51,019 bases of DNA from an uncultured Clostridium sp. (GTDB lineage: Bacteria; Bacillota; Clostridia; Clostridiales; Clostridiaceae), in the NCBI GenBank assembly GCA_902785295.1, contig CACZYK010000054.1, forward strand, positions 1-51,019, written 5' to 3'. Below the pieces are notes generated by a model. It did not search any database. It worked only from the letters and a program-made list of their open reading frames with translations, and was not told where the DNA came from. Position 1 is the stretch's first letter, and each line of letters opens with the position of its first letter. Shown in pieces: positions 1-7,920 of this stretch. The position numbers and the translations under genes are program-made.

Positions 1-319
1 TTTTTAATGCAGAGTAATTAATTTGTTTGTTACATACTAATATTGTTGGTTCTCCATCAATAATTTTTCTTGCTTTTTGACTTTTTAGTTCTATTAAGGA
101 TAAAAGAATTTTTAATAAAAGTAATGTTACTATAGGAATAACTCCTAAAAGTAAGGGAAATCTAGTGTCTTGCATAGGCAAAGCTGCTAAATCTGAAATC
201 ATTATTGTTATTACAAATTCGTAGGGCTGAAGTTCACCAATTTGACGTTTCCCCATAAGTCTCATTGTAAAAATTACCAATGCATAAAGTAATGCAGTTC
301 TGATAAAAACTATAAACAT
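1..319 (-). CDS. DUF421 (YetF/YcaP family) membrane protein, 3' part cut off by window edge
   Basis: Reading the minus strand from ATG at 319 down to base 1 gives 106 codons without a stop. The start is preceded by GAGGTG at 325-330. The product has N-terminal hydrophobic segments (roughly residues 1-20 and 57-78) and the conserved family stretch MRLMGKRQIGELQPYEFVIT, followed by a basic linker and the start of the soluble domain (DGEPTILV). DUF421/YetF proteins are three-helix inner-membrane proteins with a cytoplasmic domain; their biochemical role is unknown. It is divergent from the nucleoside kinase gene, and the 319-487 gap probably carries both promoters. Only the N-terminal part is visible, so intactness cannot be judged. 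Confidence 0.85.
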   Translation of the reverse strand, partial: MFIVFIRTALLYALVIFTMRLMGKRQIGELQPYEFVITIMISDLAALPMQDTRFPLLLGVIPIVTLLLLKILLSLIELKSQKARKIIDGEPTILVCNKQINYSALK

Positions 320-486
320 AAAAACACCTCGCTTATAAGTAATATCTCCATAAAAAGAAATTTTATTCAAAAATATAAAATAAATTTGGAATTCTTTTAG
401 AATAAGATATAATATTATTTATCAATTTTAATGGCTATGATAAGATATAAAATACCAAGATTTAAGTACTAGGAAGGAGGAGCTCT

Positions 487-2130
487 ATGAAAATTATTTT
501 AGGTGAAGGAAAAATAGTAGAAGTAAAAGAAAAAACAAGATTTAAAGAAATAGTAGATATATATTCAGAAAGTAAAAAAATAGTTTTATGCAAACTAGAT
601 GGAAAGTATTATGAATTAGATGAGGAAATTCCAAAAGAAGGATTTTTAGAATTTATAGATGTAAATAGTGAAATAGGATGGAAAGTATATGCAAGAACTT
701 TACAATATATTTTCATAAAGGCAACATTAGATTTATTTCCACAGGCAACCATAACAATACAACATTCAATATCTAAGGGAACTTTTGGAGAAATATTTAA
801 GGATGAAAAACTTAACAAAGAAGATATAGAAAAAATAAAGATAGAGATGAAAAATTTGATAAAACGAGATATTCCTATAACAAAAGTTTCTGTGACTAAA
901 GAAAAAGCAATTAATATTTTTAGAGACTATGGAATGGAAGATAAAATACGTTTATTAAGTCAAATAAAAAAGGATAAGGTAAGTCTTTATGAATTGGATG
1001 GAAGATATGATTATTTTTATGGAGATATGGCATATTCAACTGGAATTATAGAAGCTTTTGACTTAATATTATATGCTCATGGTTTTGTATTAAGAAATCC
1101 AAAGGAAGGAGATGTTTCAACTCTTCCAGAATTTAAAGAGCAAAAGGCTTTAGCTAAAGTTTTTTATGAAACAGAGCATTGGATTAATATCTTGGGTGTT
1201 GGAGATGTTGGAAGGCTTAATGAAAGAATTTTAAAAGGGGAATTAATTGATATTATTTTAGTTTCTGAAGCACTTCATGAGAAAAAGATAGCCTATCTTG
1301 CAGATAATATTTCAAATAAAGATAATATAAAGCTTGTATTAATAGCAGGACCATCATCTTCAGGAAAAACAACTTTTTTAAATAGGTTAGGAATTCAGCT
1401 TAAGGTTAATGGTGCAATACCAGTAAAGATATCTCTTGATGATTATTTTATTGATAGAGAAAATTCTCCAAGAGATGAGAATGGAAATTATGATTTTGAG
1501 TCTATAAAATCTATTGATTTAAAGCTTTTTAATGATCATATTAATGAATTATTAAAAGGAAATGAAATAGAAATACCAAGATATAATTTTAAAACAGGTA
1601 AAAGAGAGTGGTATGGAGAAAGATTAAGACTTCCTAATAATGGAGTTATACTTGTAGAAGGAATACATGGACTAAACCCTCTTTTAACAAAGGATATTCC
1701 AGATGAAAATAAATTTAAAATATATATATCAGCTTTAACACAACTTAATGTAGATAATCATAATAGAATATCAACAACTGATGTAAGAAAAATAAGAAGA
1801 ATTGTAAGAGATTATTTATCAAGAGGATATAGTGCAGAAGAAACTCTTCTTATGTGGCCATCTATAAAAAATGGAGAAAAGAAAAATATTTTTGTATATC
1901 AAGAAGAAGCAGACGAAATGATAAATTCAACATTAGTGTATGAATTATGTGTTTTAAAACCATATGCAATAAAAGAACTAAAAAAGATAAAACCTTCAAG
2001 TTCAGTTTACTATGAAGCTTGCAGACTTATTTCATTTTTAGACTTCTTTGAAGAAATAGATAAGGAAGAGGTTCCTAAAAACTCTATATTAAAAGAATTT
2101 ATTGGTGGCAGTTGTTTTTATAAATATTAA
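487..2130 (+). CDS. uridine kinase-like nucleoside kinase with ThrRS-type N-terminal domains
   Basis: 547 residues. The C-terminal half is a P-loop nucleoside kinase: Walker A GPSSSGKT near residue 288, the uridine-kinase-like segment KISLDDYFIDRE, and EGIHGLNP. The N-terminal ~220 residues resemble the TGS-like and second additional domain of threonyl-tRNA synthetase (for example QHSISKGTFGEIF), which is the usual build of this clostridial family. It most likely phosphorylates a pyrimidine nucleoside in salvage; the substrate is inferred from the fold only. A very strong Shine-Dalgarno (AGGAAGGAGG) precedes the ATG. It appears monocistronic and ends at a strong terminator. Confidence 0.88.
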   Translation: MKIILGEGKIVEVKEKTRFKEIVDIYSESKKIVLCKLDGKYYELDEEIPKEGFLEFIDVNSEIGWKVYARTLQYIFIKATLDLFPQATITIQHSISKGTFGEIFKDEKLNKEDIEKIKIEMKNLIKRDIPITKVSVTKEKAINIFRDYGMEDKIRLLSQIKKDKVSLYELDGRYDYFYGDMAYSTGIIEAFDLILYAHGFVLRNPKEGDVSTLPEFKEQKALAKVFYETEHWINILGVGDVGRLNERILKGELIDIILVSEALHEKKIAYLADNISNKDNIKLVLIAGPSSSGKTTFLNRLGIQLKVNGAIPVKISLDDYFIDRENSPRDENGNYDFESIKSIDLKLFNDHINELLKGNEIEIPRYNFKTGKREWYGERLRLPNNGVILVEGIHGLNPLLTKDIPDENKFKIYISALTQLNVDNHNRISTTDVRKIRRIVRDYLSRGYSAEETLLMWPSIKNGEKKNIFVYQEEADEMINSTLVYELCVLKPYAIKELKKIKPSSSVYYEACRLISFLDFFEEIDKEEVPKNSILKEFIGGSCFYKY

Positions 2131-2135
2131 TTATA

Positions 2136-2192
2136 AAGTGTGAATTATTGATTTGTTTTGATTTAATAAAGATCAATAATTCACACTTTTTA
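2136..2192 (+). terminator. Rho-independent terminator after nucleoside kinase gene
   Basis: A long near-perfect inverted repeat (AAGTGTGAATTATTGAT and ATCAATAATTCACACTT) is separated by about 20 bases and ends in a T run. It directly follows the kinase stop codon. Confidence 0.85.
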
Positions 2193-2444
2193 TTTATTTG
2201 CATTGAATAGATAATATTAAAAATTAAAAATATATTAAAATCTTCATAAGAGGGAGAAAATTACAGATTAATAAAGAAAAAGGAAAATATTCATTAAAAA
2301 TAGAAGTATAATACAGTAGAGTGAATTTGTGTTTTGATAAATGATAACTTAAAATATAAGTCGTAGTAATTAATACGATATTTAATAATATTAATTATAA
2401 ACAATAAAGGTTTTAAATATTATTTAAGAGGGAGAGAAGATAAA
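2193..2444. other. AT-rich intergenic stretch with no gene seen
   Basis: This stretch follows the terminator and precedes the 2445 gene. It is nearly all A and T with stop codons in all frames. It presumably holds the promoter of the following two genes. The only site I can name is the Shine-Dalgarno AGAGGGAGAG just upstream of the next ATG. Confidence 0.5.
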
Positions 2445-2828
2445 ATGGGGAAAAAGTTTGTTAAGATTTTGGTGGTAATACTCATATTAGGAGGAATTGC
2501 TGGAGGAGCTTATTATTTTACTGATGGATTTGGAACTAAAAATACAAGCATAATAGGTAATTGGAAAAGGTCAGAGGAAAAATATGAGGGAAATGGTGTA
2601 GTGTGGAAGTTCTTTGAGAATGGCACATTATTTCTAGGCAAGGCAAACATATATTGTAGTTATGAAATAAATGGAGATATATTAAAAGTGGATATAGATC
2701 CATTAAATATGGCTGATGGTACTCTTGATATTGATTGTGAAAAGGAGTATAGCTATAAAATAGAAAGAAATTCTTTAACATTAAAGAGATTGGATAATGG
2801 AGATGTACTTAAATTTAAAAGAGAATAA
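2445..2828 (+). CDS. small membrane-anchored protein with lipocalin-like extracellular domain, function unknown
   Basis: 127 residues. The N-terminus (MGKKFVKILVVILILGGIAG) is a signal anchor with no lipobox cysteine. After a short linker the segment GNWKR...G..WKFFENGTLFL...YEINGDILKVD is the beta-strand pattern of small lipocalin-like/META-like secreted proteins of Firmicutes, ending in LKRLDNGDVLKFKRE. The role is unknown. A strong Shine-Dalgarno precedes the ATG. The next gene follows after 45 bases, so the two may be cotranscribed. Confidence 0.75.
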   Translation: MGKKFVKILVVILILGGIAGGAYYFTDGFGTKNTSIIGNWKRSEEKYEGNGVVWKFFENGTLFLGKANIYCSYEINGDILKVDIDPLNMADGTLDIDCEKEYSYKIERNSLTLKRLDNGDVLKFKRE

Positions 2829-2873
2829 AAAATAGAGTATGCTAAAAACTATAATAATAAGGCAGGTGATAAT

Positions 2874-3521
2874 ATGATTATAAGAAAAGATAATGGTAAG
2901 AAGTTATTAGAATTAAATGAAAAAGAACTTATAATATATGGCTTTTTTAAGGATAAGCATATTGATAGAAAAGATATATTAAGTGCAGGTGTATTTAATG
3001 GTAATATGTTAATTATTTTATATAAAGGAAACTATAATTTTTGCAAGAATATATCTAATATGAAATTTAGTGAGAGAGAAAGTTTAAATGCAATTTTAAA
3101 TGAATTAAATAAGGAAGAATTAATATTTTTCCCTACTTCTTACAACATTGACCCTTCAACCTATATAATAATATTATCACCAATGCTAATTAATTTTATA
3201 TTTAGTAATGATGATATTGTAACGAAAATTATAGCTATAGTAGCTTGTATACTTCTTTTACTTTTATATTTTATACCAGATTTAAGAAAACAAAGAGGAT
3301 GGATTTATAGTATACAAAGCAAAGAATTTCAGTTAAGAGATAAGAATAATAGTATTTTGTCAAATATTAATATTAATGAAATAGAAGAAGTAAAAAGGGA
3401 TAGTTTTTCAGCAGCATTTTGTTTTAAAAAAGGAAGAACAAAAATAAAAATGCCAATATATGAACTTATGGATTATCCAATTAAGTATAAACAAATACTT
3501 AAAGAAATAACGTTAAAATAA
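2874..3521 (+). CDS. hypothetical protein with paired central transmembrane helices
   Basis: 215 residues. Residues about 1-90 are soluble and charged. Two adjacent hydrophobic segments follow (about residues 99-113 and 118-137), then a soluble C-terminal half with strand-like repeats. The layout (soluble, helical hairpin, soluble) recalls YcxB-like or bacterial PH-domain membrane proteins, but I do not recognise a specific family. A Shine-Dalgarno (AGGTGAT) precedes the ATG. It lies 45 bases after the 2445 gene and ends before a clear terminator, so 2445-3521 looks like a two-gene unit. Confidence 0.7.
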   Translation: MIIRKDNGKKLLELNEKELIIYGFFKDKHIDRKDILSAGVFNGNMLIILYKGNYNFCKNISNMKFSERESLNAILNELNKEELIFFPTSYNIDPSTYIIILSPMLINFIFSNDDIVTKIIAIVACILLLLLYFIPDLRKQRGWIYSIQSKEFQLRDKNNSILSNININEIEEVKRDSFSAAFCFKKGRTKIKMPIYELMDYPIKYKQILKEITLK

Positions 3522-3561
3522 GAAAAGAATTCCTAAATATTTTTTATTAAAATTTAAATAG

Positions 3562-3610
3562 AGCAGATTAGTATATTATTATAAAAAATAATATGCTAAT
3601 CTGCTTTTGT
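3562..3610 (+). terminator. Rho-independent terminator
   Basis: AGCAGATTAG..TATTA pairs with TAATATGCTAATCTGCT across a short A-rich loop, followed by TTTTG. It ends the 2445-3521 unit. Confidence 0.75.
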
Positions 3611-3615
3611 ATTAT

Positions 3616-3798
3616 ACTATCAGGAAATTATATATTTTGAAAACTGTGGATAACTTGCTAAGTTAATAATAAAGCTTAATAAAAGAAATGAGTTTAAGAA
3701 TTTCCTTTCATTTAGTTATAAAGTATTAATTATTACTTTGCGTTGACTTGGAGTCTGTCGACGGAAGAGCAAAATAATATATTCACTATGCTTTTTTT
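3616..3798 (+). repeat. dispersed intergenic repeat, long copy (copy 1)
   Basis: This begins CTATCAGGAAATTATATATT and ends AATATATTCACTATGCTTTT. The same ends occur at 33854-33930 and, inverted, at 38003-38105. This copy is the longest (about 183 bp). It carries the shared left part (AAAACTG.GGATAACTTGCTAAG, then AAAGCTTAATAAAAGAAA) and an extra module of about 85 bp containing the hairpin element listed at 3729-3778. No transposase is encoded. It fills almost the whole space upstream of thiW. Confidence 0.7.
3729..3778 (+). repeat. structured hairpin element, copy A
   Basis: An outer AT-rich helix (ATTAT..TTTGC with GCAAAATAAT) encloses an inner helix CGTTGAC (3741-3747) / GTCGACG (3757-3763). 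The core ACTTGGAGT spans 3746-3754. A second copy with the same core but a different, still paired, inner stem lies at 42788-42840. Confidence 0.55.
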
Positions 3799-3839
3799 AT
3801 ATAAATTATGTTAAAATATTTTAGAAAGGGGATGAAAAA

Positions 3840-4343
3840 ATGGATAAGAAACATATAGCATATAAAATGACATTAAGTGGAGTTTTAATAGCAATTGCAG
3901 TTATTCTTGGAACATTTTCAGTACCAGTATTTGGTGGAAGAATGTCACCTATACAGCATTTTGTAAATGTTGTTTCTGCTGTTTGTTTAGGACCATATTA
4001 TGCACTTCTTAATGGATTTTTATCAGCATTTATTAGAAATATTTTAGGAACAGGAAGTTTTTTAGCATTTCCAGGAAGTATGATAGGTGGATTTTTAGCA
4101 GGACTTCTTTATAAAAAATTTAAAAAGCTTGAATTAGCATTAGTAGGTGAGATAATAGGAACAGGAATAATAGGTGCATTAATTGCTTATCCAATTGCTA
4201 AATTAGCTTTAGGGCAAGATGTAGCAGTGTTTACATATGTTATACCATTTTTAATAAGCTGTACAGGTGGTGCAGTAATGGCATACATATTTTTAAAAGT
4301 ACCAGCAATAAGAAAAATACTAATAAGAGAAGGTGAAAAATAA
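3840..4343 (+). CDS. thiW: ThiW, thiamin-precursor ECF transporter S component
   Basis: 167 residues, almost entirely hydrophobic with about five to six transmembrane helices. It has the family pattern GTFSVPVFGGRMSPIQHFVNV, then FLSAFIRNILGTGSFLAFPGS and a conserved glycine-rich helix. ThiW is the substrate-binding S subunit of an energy-coupling-factor transporter, predicted to take up the thiazole or another thiamin precursor using shared EcfAAT modules encoded elsewhere. thiD follows immediately, supporting the assignment. The Shine-Dalgarno is GAAAGGGGATG. No TPP riboswitch is visible upstream; a dispersed repeat occupies that space. Confidence 0.88.
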   Translation: MDKKHIAYKMTLSGVLIAIAVILGTFSVPVFGGRMSPIQHFVNVVSAVCLGPYYALLNGFLSAFIRNILGTGSFLAFPGSMIGGFLAGLLYKKFKKLELALVGEIIGTGIIGALIAYPIAKLALGQDVAVFTYVIPFLISCTGGAVMAYIFLKVPAIRKILIREGEK

Positions 4344-4344
4344 T

Positions 4345-5133
4345 ATGAAAACAGCATTAACAATAGCAGGTTCAGATAGTTCAGGAGGAGCAGGAATACA
4401 AGCAGATATAAAATCAATGTCTGCAAATGGCGTGTTTGCTATGAGTGTAATAACAGCTATAACTGCTCAAAATACTATGGGAGTGTTTGGCATAGAAGAT
4501 ATAAGTCCTGAAATGATAAAATCTCAAATAAAAGTAATTTTTGATGATATAAAAGTAGATGCAGTAAAAATAGGAATGGTTTCTAAAATAGAATCTATAA
4601 AAGCTATAAGTGAAGCTCTTAGAGAGATAAAAGATTTACCACCTATTATTTTAGACCCAGTAATGGTATCAACTAGTGGATATAAATTATTATCAGATGA
4701 TGCAAAAGAAACCTTAATTAAAGAATTATTTCCATTATCCACATTAATAACACCTAATTTACCAGAAGTTGAAGAAATTTTGGGGATAAAAATTGAAGAT
4801 GTAGAAGATATGAAGGAAGCCGCTAAAAAATTAAAGAAGCTTGGAACAAAATATGTTTTAATTAAGGGTGGACATCTAAAAAATGATGCTACTGACTTAT
4901 TATTTGATGGAGAAAATTTTATATATTTTAAAGAACAAAAAATAAACACAAATAATACACATGGAACAGGTTGTACATTATCTTCAGCAATAGCTGCAAA
5001 TTTAGCTAAAGGTATGAGTATAGAAGAAGCAATAAGAGAATCAAAAGAGTATATAACCTTAGCTATAAAGCATGGCTTTAAGATTGGACATGGTGTAGGA
5101 CCAACAAATCATTTCTATGAATTATATAAATAG
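4345..5133 (+). CDS. thiD: hydroxymethylpyrimidine/phosphomethylpyrimidine kinase
   Basis: 262 residues, using the ATG at 4345 because AAGGTG at 4331-4335 is then the Shine-Dalgarno; an in-frame GTG at 4333 lies inside that site. The ribokinase-like fold is shown by ALTIAGSDSSGGAGIQADIK at the start, LDPVMVSTSGYKL in the middle and THGTGCTLSSAIAANLA near the C-terminus, with the anion-hole GTGC. It makes HMP-PP for thiamin synthesis from HMP. It is separated from the thiW stop by one base, so the genes are translationally coupled in a salvage unit. Confidence 0.93.
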   Translation: MKTALTIAGSDSSGGAGIQADIKSMSANGVFAMSVITAITAQNTMGVFGIEDISPEMIKSQIKVIFDDIKVDAVKIGMVSKIESIKAISEALREIKDLPPIILDPVMVSTSGYKLLSDDAKETLIKELFPLSTLITPNLPEVEEILGIKIEDVEDMKEAAKKLKKLGTKYVLIKGGHLKNDATDLLFDGENFIYFKEQKINTNNTHGTGCTLSSAIAANLAKGMSIEEAIRESKEYITLAIKHGFKIGHGVGPTNHFYELYK

Positions 5134-5185
5134 TTATAATATAGAAACAAAGTGTTAATAATAGAAAAAGGGGTGAAAATTTACT

Positions 5186-6949
5186 ATGAATAATAAAGAA
5201 AAAGCACAATATGCATTAAAAAAGTTTTTTGGTTATGATAATTTTAGGGAAGGTCAGCTTAATATTATTTTAAATATATTATCAAATAAAGATGTATTTT
5301 GCATAATGCCAACTGGTGCTGGAAAGTCTATCTGTTATCAAATACCTGCTTTGATTATGGATGGAATAACATTAGTAATTTCTCCTCTTATTTCTTTAAT
5401 GAAAGACCAAGTAGATTCTTTAAAAGAAAATGGAGTAAGTGCTACATACATAAATAGTACTAAAAGTTTAGAAGAAATAAAAGAAATATTAAAAGATGCT
5501 TCACTTGGAATTTATAAGCTTATTTATATTGCACCAGAAAGGCTTGAATCAAAAATATTTGTAAATATGATTAAAGATTTAAATATTTCTCAGGTAGCTG
5601 TAGATGAAGCTCATTGTGTTTCCCAGTGGGGGCATGACTTTAGAATAAGCTATGGATATATAAAGATTTTTATTGATGCATTAAATAAAAGACCAGTAGT
5701 TTCAGCTTTTACAAGTACTGCAACAGAAGAAGTTAAAAAAGATTCTATTAAACTTCTTGGAATTAAGAATCCTTATATATTTATAGGTGATATAAACAGA
5801 GAAAATCTTATAATAAATGTATATAAAGAAGAAGATAAATTAGAAAAAATAAAAGATATAATAAGAAAACATGAAGATGAATCAGGAATAATATATTGTC
5901 TTTCAAGAAAAGAAGTTGAAATGCTTTATTTTAAATTAAAAGATTTAGGCTATAAGGTAGGAATGTATCATGCAGGTCTTGAAGATGATGAAAGAGAAAA
6001 ATTTCAAGAAGATTTTCTTTTTGAAAGGATAGATATAATGATAGCAACTAATGCTTTTGGAATGGGGATAGATAAGTCTAATGTAAGATATATAATACAT
6101 ACTACCATCCCTAAAAATTTAGAAAGCTACTATCAAGAGATTGGAAGAGGGGGAAGAGATGGTCAAAAGTGTGGCTGTTATCTTTTTTATAATAGAGATG
6201 ATATAAAAAGAGTAGAATTTATAATAAATAAGAGTAGCAACTTAAATAGAAGAGAAATAGCTTTAAGTAAGCTTCAGTCCATGATAGATTTTTGTGAAGA
6301 GGATAACTGCTATAAAAATAATTTACTAAGATATTTTAACAAACAAACAGAAAATTTTTATTGTGGAACTTGTAGTAATTGTGTAAAAAATGATGAGGTT
6401 AAAGATTTTACAAAGGAAGCACAAATGATATTATCAACAGTATATAGAACAAGAGAAAAGTATGGAATATCAGTGCTTACAGATATATTAAGAGGAATAA
6501 AGGGACCTAAAATAATTCAGTTTAAGCTTAACAATATAACCACTTTTGGATTAATGAAAAATTATACCTCTTCTTTTATAAAAGCTATTATTAAAGAAAT
6601 GCTCCTTCAAAAATATGTAAATCTTAAAGAGGGAACCTATTCAATGCTTAGATTAAATCAAAAGTCTATGGATATATTACTAGGAAAACAAAAAGTTATG
6701 TTTTTGCTAAAAGAATATGAAGAGCCTATTAATAAAGAATTATTTGAAAAATTAAAGACTTGGAGAAGAGTAACAGCTAATAAAGAAAATATAAAACCAT
6801 ATATAATATTTTCAGATACCTCATTAATAGAAATTGCCAATAAACTTCCTAAAAATTTAGATGAATTAAAAGAAATACGAGGTGTTGGAGAAAAGAAAAT
6901 TGAAAAATATGGTGATGAAGTTTTAAAGCTTATTAATATAAAAAAATGA
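5186..6949 (+). CDS. recQ: RecQ family ATP-dependent DNA helicase
   Basis: 587 residues. Motifs in order are FFGYDNFREGQ (motif 0), Walker A MPTGAGKS (about residue 42), DEAHCVSQWGHDFR (motif II and aromatic-rich loop, about residue 139), ATNAFGMGIDKSNVR, and YYQEIGRGGRDG (motif VI). A four-cysteine zinc site follows (CEEDNCYKN...CGTCSNC), then an RQC winged helix and a C-terminal HRDC domain (FSDTSLIEIA...IRGVGEKK). RecQ unwinds DNA 3'-5' in recombination and fork repair. The Shine-Dalgarno is AAAGGGGTG. Its 3' end faces the convergent Pro-rich gene across a shared terminator. Confidence 0.95.
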   Translation: MNNKEKAQYALKKFFGYDNFREGQLNIILNILSNKDVFCIMPTGAGKSICYQIPALIMDGITLVISPLISLMKDQVDSLKENGVSATYINSTKSLEEIKEILKDASLGIYKLIYIAPERLESKIFVNMIKDLNISQVAVDEAHCVSQWGHDFRISYGYIKIFIDALNKRPVVSAFTSTATEEVKKDSIKLLGIKNPYIFIGDINRENLIINVYKEEDKLEKIKDIIRKHEDESGIIYCLSRKEVEMLYFKLKDLGYKVGMYHAGLEDDEREKFQEDFLFERIDIMIATNAFGMGIDKSNVRYIIHTTIPKNLESYYQEIGRGGRDGQKCGCYLFYNRDDIKRVEFIINKSSNLNRREIALSKLQSMIDFCEEDNCYKNNLLRYFNKQTENFYCGTCSNCVKNDEVKDFTKEAQMILSTVYRTREKYGISVLTDILRGIKGPKIIQFKLNNITTFGLMKNYTSSFIKAIIKEMLLQKYVNLKEGTYSMLRLNQKSMDILLGKQKVMFLLKEYEEPINKELFEKLKTWRRVTANKENIKPYIIFSDTSLIEIANKLPKNLDELKEIRGVGEKKIEKYGDEVLKLINIKK

Positions 6950-6988
6950 TATTGAATATAGTATTTTGGAAAAATTATATTAAATAAT

Positions 6989-7042
6989 AAAGGAATTGAT
7001 TTAGATATAAAGTTTGTAATCTAAACCAATTCCTTTAATTTT
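6989..7042. terminator. bidirectional terminator between recQ and the convergent Pro-rich gene
   Basis: AAAGGAATTGATTTAGAT pairs with ATCTAAACCAATTCCTTT (one mismatch), flanked by A-rich and T-rich runs on both sides. It can serve both strands. Confidence 0.8.
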
Positions 7043-7076
7043 TAAGATTTTGTGTTATGTAAAAATTTATAGTTTT

Positions 7077-7733
7077 CTATTCAACAGAGGTTGATGGGTC
7101 ATTAGTTTGTTCGTTAGAATCATCTGGTTGAACAGGTTCTTCTGGCTGAACAGGTTCATCTGGTTGAGTAGGTTCATCTGGTTGAGTAGGTTCATCTGGT
7201 TGAGTAGGTTCTTCTGGTTGAGCAGGTTCATTTGGTTGAACAGGCTCATCTGGTTGAATAGGTTCAGTAGGTTCTTCTGGAGTTGTAGGTATTATTGGGT
7301 CAACTGGTTCTGTATTTGGTGTTTCATTATAATTTTCATCTGAATTATTTGTATTAGTATTCTCTCCATTTAAGTTATTTTCATCTAAAGTATTTTCATT
7401 AGTTTGAATATCCTCAATTGTTGTTTCTGATGGTGTTGAAGTTTCTACTAGTGAAACTGTAGATGTTTCTTCAGGTGTAACAGTTGCTGTAGCTGTACTT
7501 GTAGCTGTTACTGTGCTTGTAGCAGTAGCTGTACTTCTACTTGTAGAGGTAGTAACAGTCTCTTTTTTGTTAGTGTAATAATTTCCATCATAAGCATTTG
7601 AATCTTGAGTTATAAGAATAAATGCTATTAAAGCTAAAAGCATTATAAATAAGAAAATCATTAATTTTGTCATAAAGCTACTTTCACTAAGAACTATAAA
7701 AAAATTAAAGCCTTTTTTATCTGAATTTTTCAT
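7077..7733 (-). CDS. single-pass membrane protein with Ser/Thr-rich and Pro-rich repeat extracellular region
   Basis: 218 residues from ATG at 7733, chosen because GGGAGG lies just upstream; a longer in-frame ORF starts at 7784. A short cytoplasmic tail (MKNSDKKGFNFF) is followed by a hydrophobic segment (MTKLMIFLFIMLLALIAFIL), then about 60 Ser/Thr/Ala-rich residues, an Asn/Glu-rich part and about 80 residues of six-residue repeats of the type QPDEPT/QPEEPV. Such Pro/Glu repeats usually act as stiff wall-spanning stalks. There is no LPXTG motif or C-terminal domain, so its job is unknown. The repeat DNA is listed separately. Confidence 0.75.
   Translation of the reverse strand: MKNSDKKGFNFFIVLSESSFMTKLMIFLFIMLLALIAFILITQDSNAYDGNYYTNKKETVTTSTSRSTATATSTVTATSTATATVTPEETSTVSLVETSTPSETTIEDIQTNENTLDENNLNGENTNTNNSDENYNETPNTEPVDPIIPTTPEEPTEPIQPDEPVQPNEPAQPEEPTQPDEPTQPDEPTQPDEPVQPEEPVQPDDSNEQTNDPSTSVE
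7118..7283 (-). repeat. 18-bp tandem repeats encoding (Q-P-[DE]-E-P-x)n
   Basis: About eight units of the type GGTTCATCTGGTTGAGTA (plus strand) run head to tail, with single-base variants such as GGTTCTTCTGGCTGAACA. The 18-bp unit keeps the reading frame, so copy-number change would lengthen or shorten the stalk by six residues without a frameshift. Confidence 0.85.
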
Positions 7734-7920
7734 ATTTTCCTCCCATAAAATGATATTAGAACAATTACTTACAATATTATACAATAGGAAATATTAATAA
7801 GTAAAGTATTTGTTAAATATAGTGAAATAAAAAATAGTTATAATCATTAAAAAATCATTATTTTAAGTCATAGAGTGTAACATAAGATGAATATATTAAA
7901 GTATAAAGGAGGGAGAAGGT

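Noticed and set aside
7118-7283. CRISPR-like array
   Set aside because: The repeats are head-to-tail 18-mers without spacers and are coding.
7107-7343. 78-residue plus-strand ORF of Trp/Leu/Arg repeats
   Set aside because: It is the antisense reading of the 18-bp repeats of the Pro-rich gene. No Shine-Dalgarno and implausible composition.
7861-7900. SigE/SigG-type sporulation promoter before prkA
   Set aside because: GTCATA at 7867 resembles a SigE -35, but the -10 fit is poor. I keep only a remark in the prkA entry.
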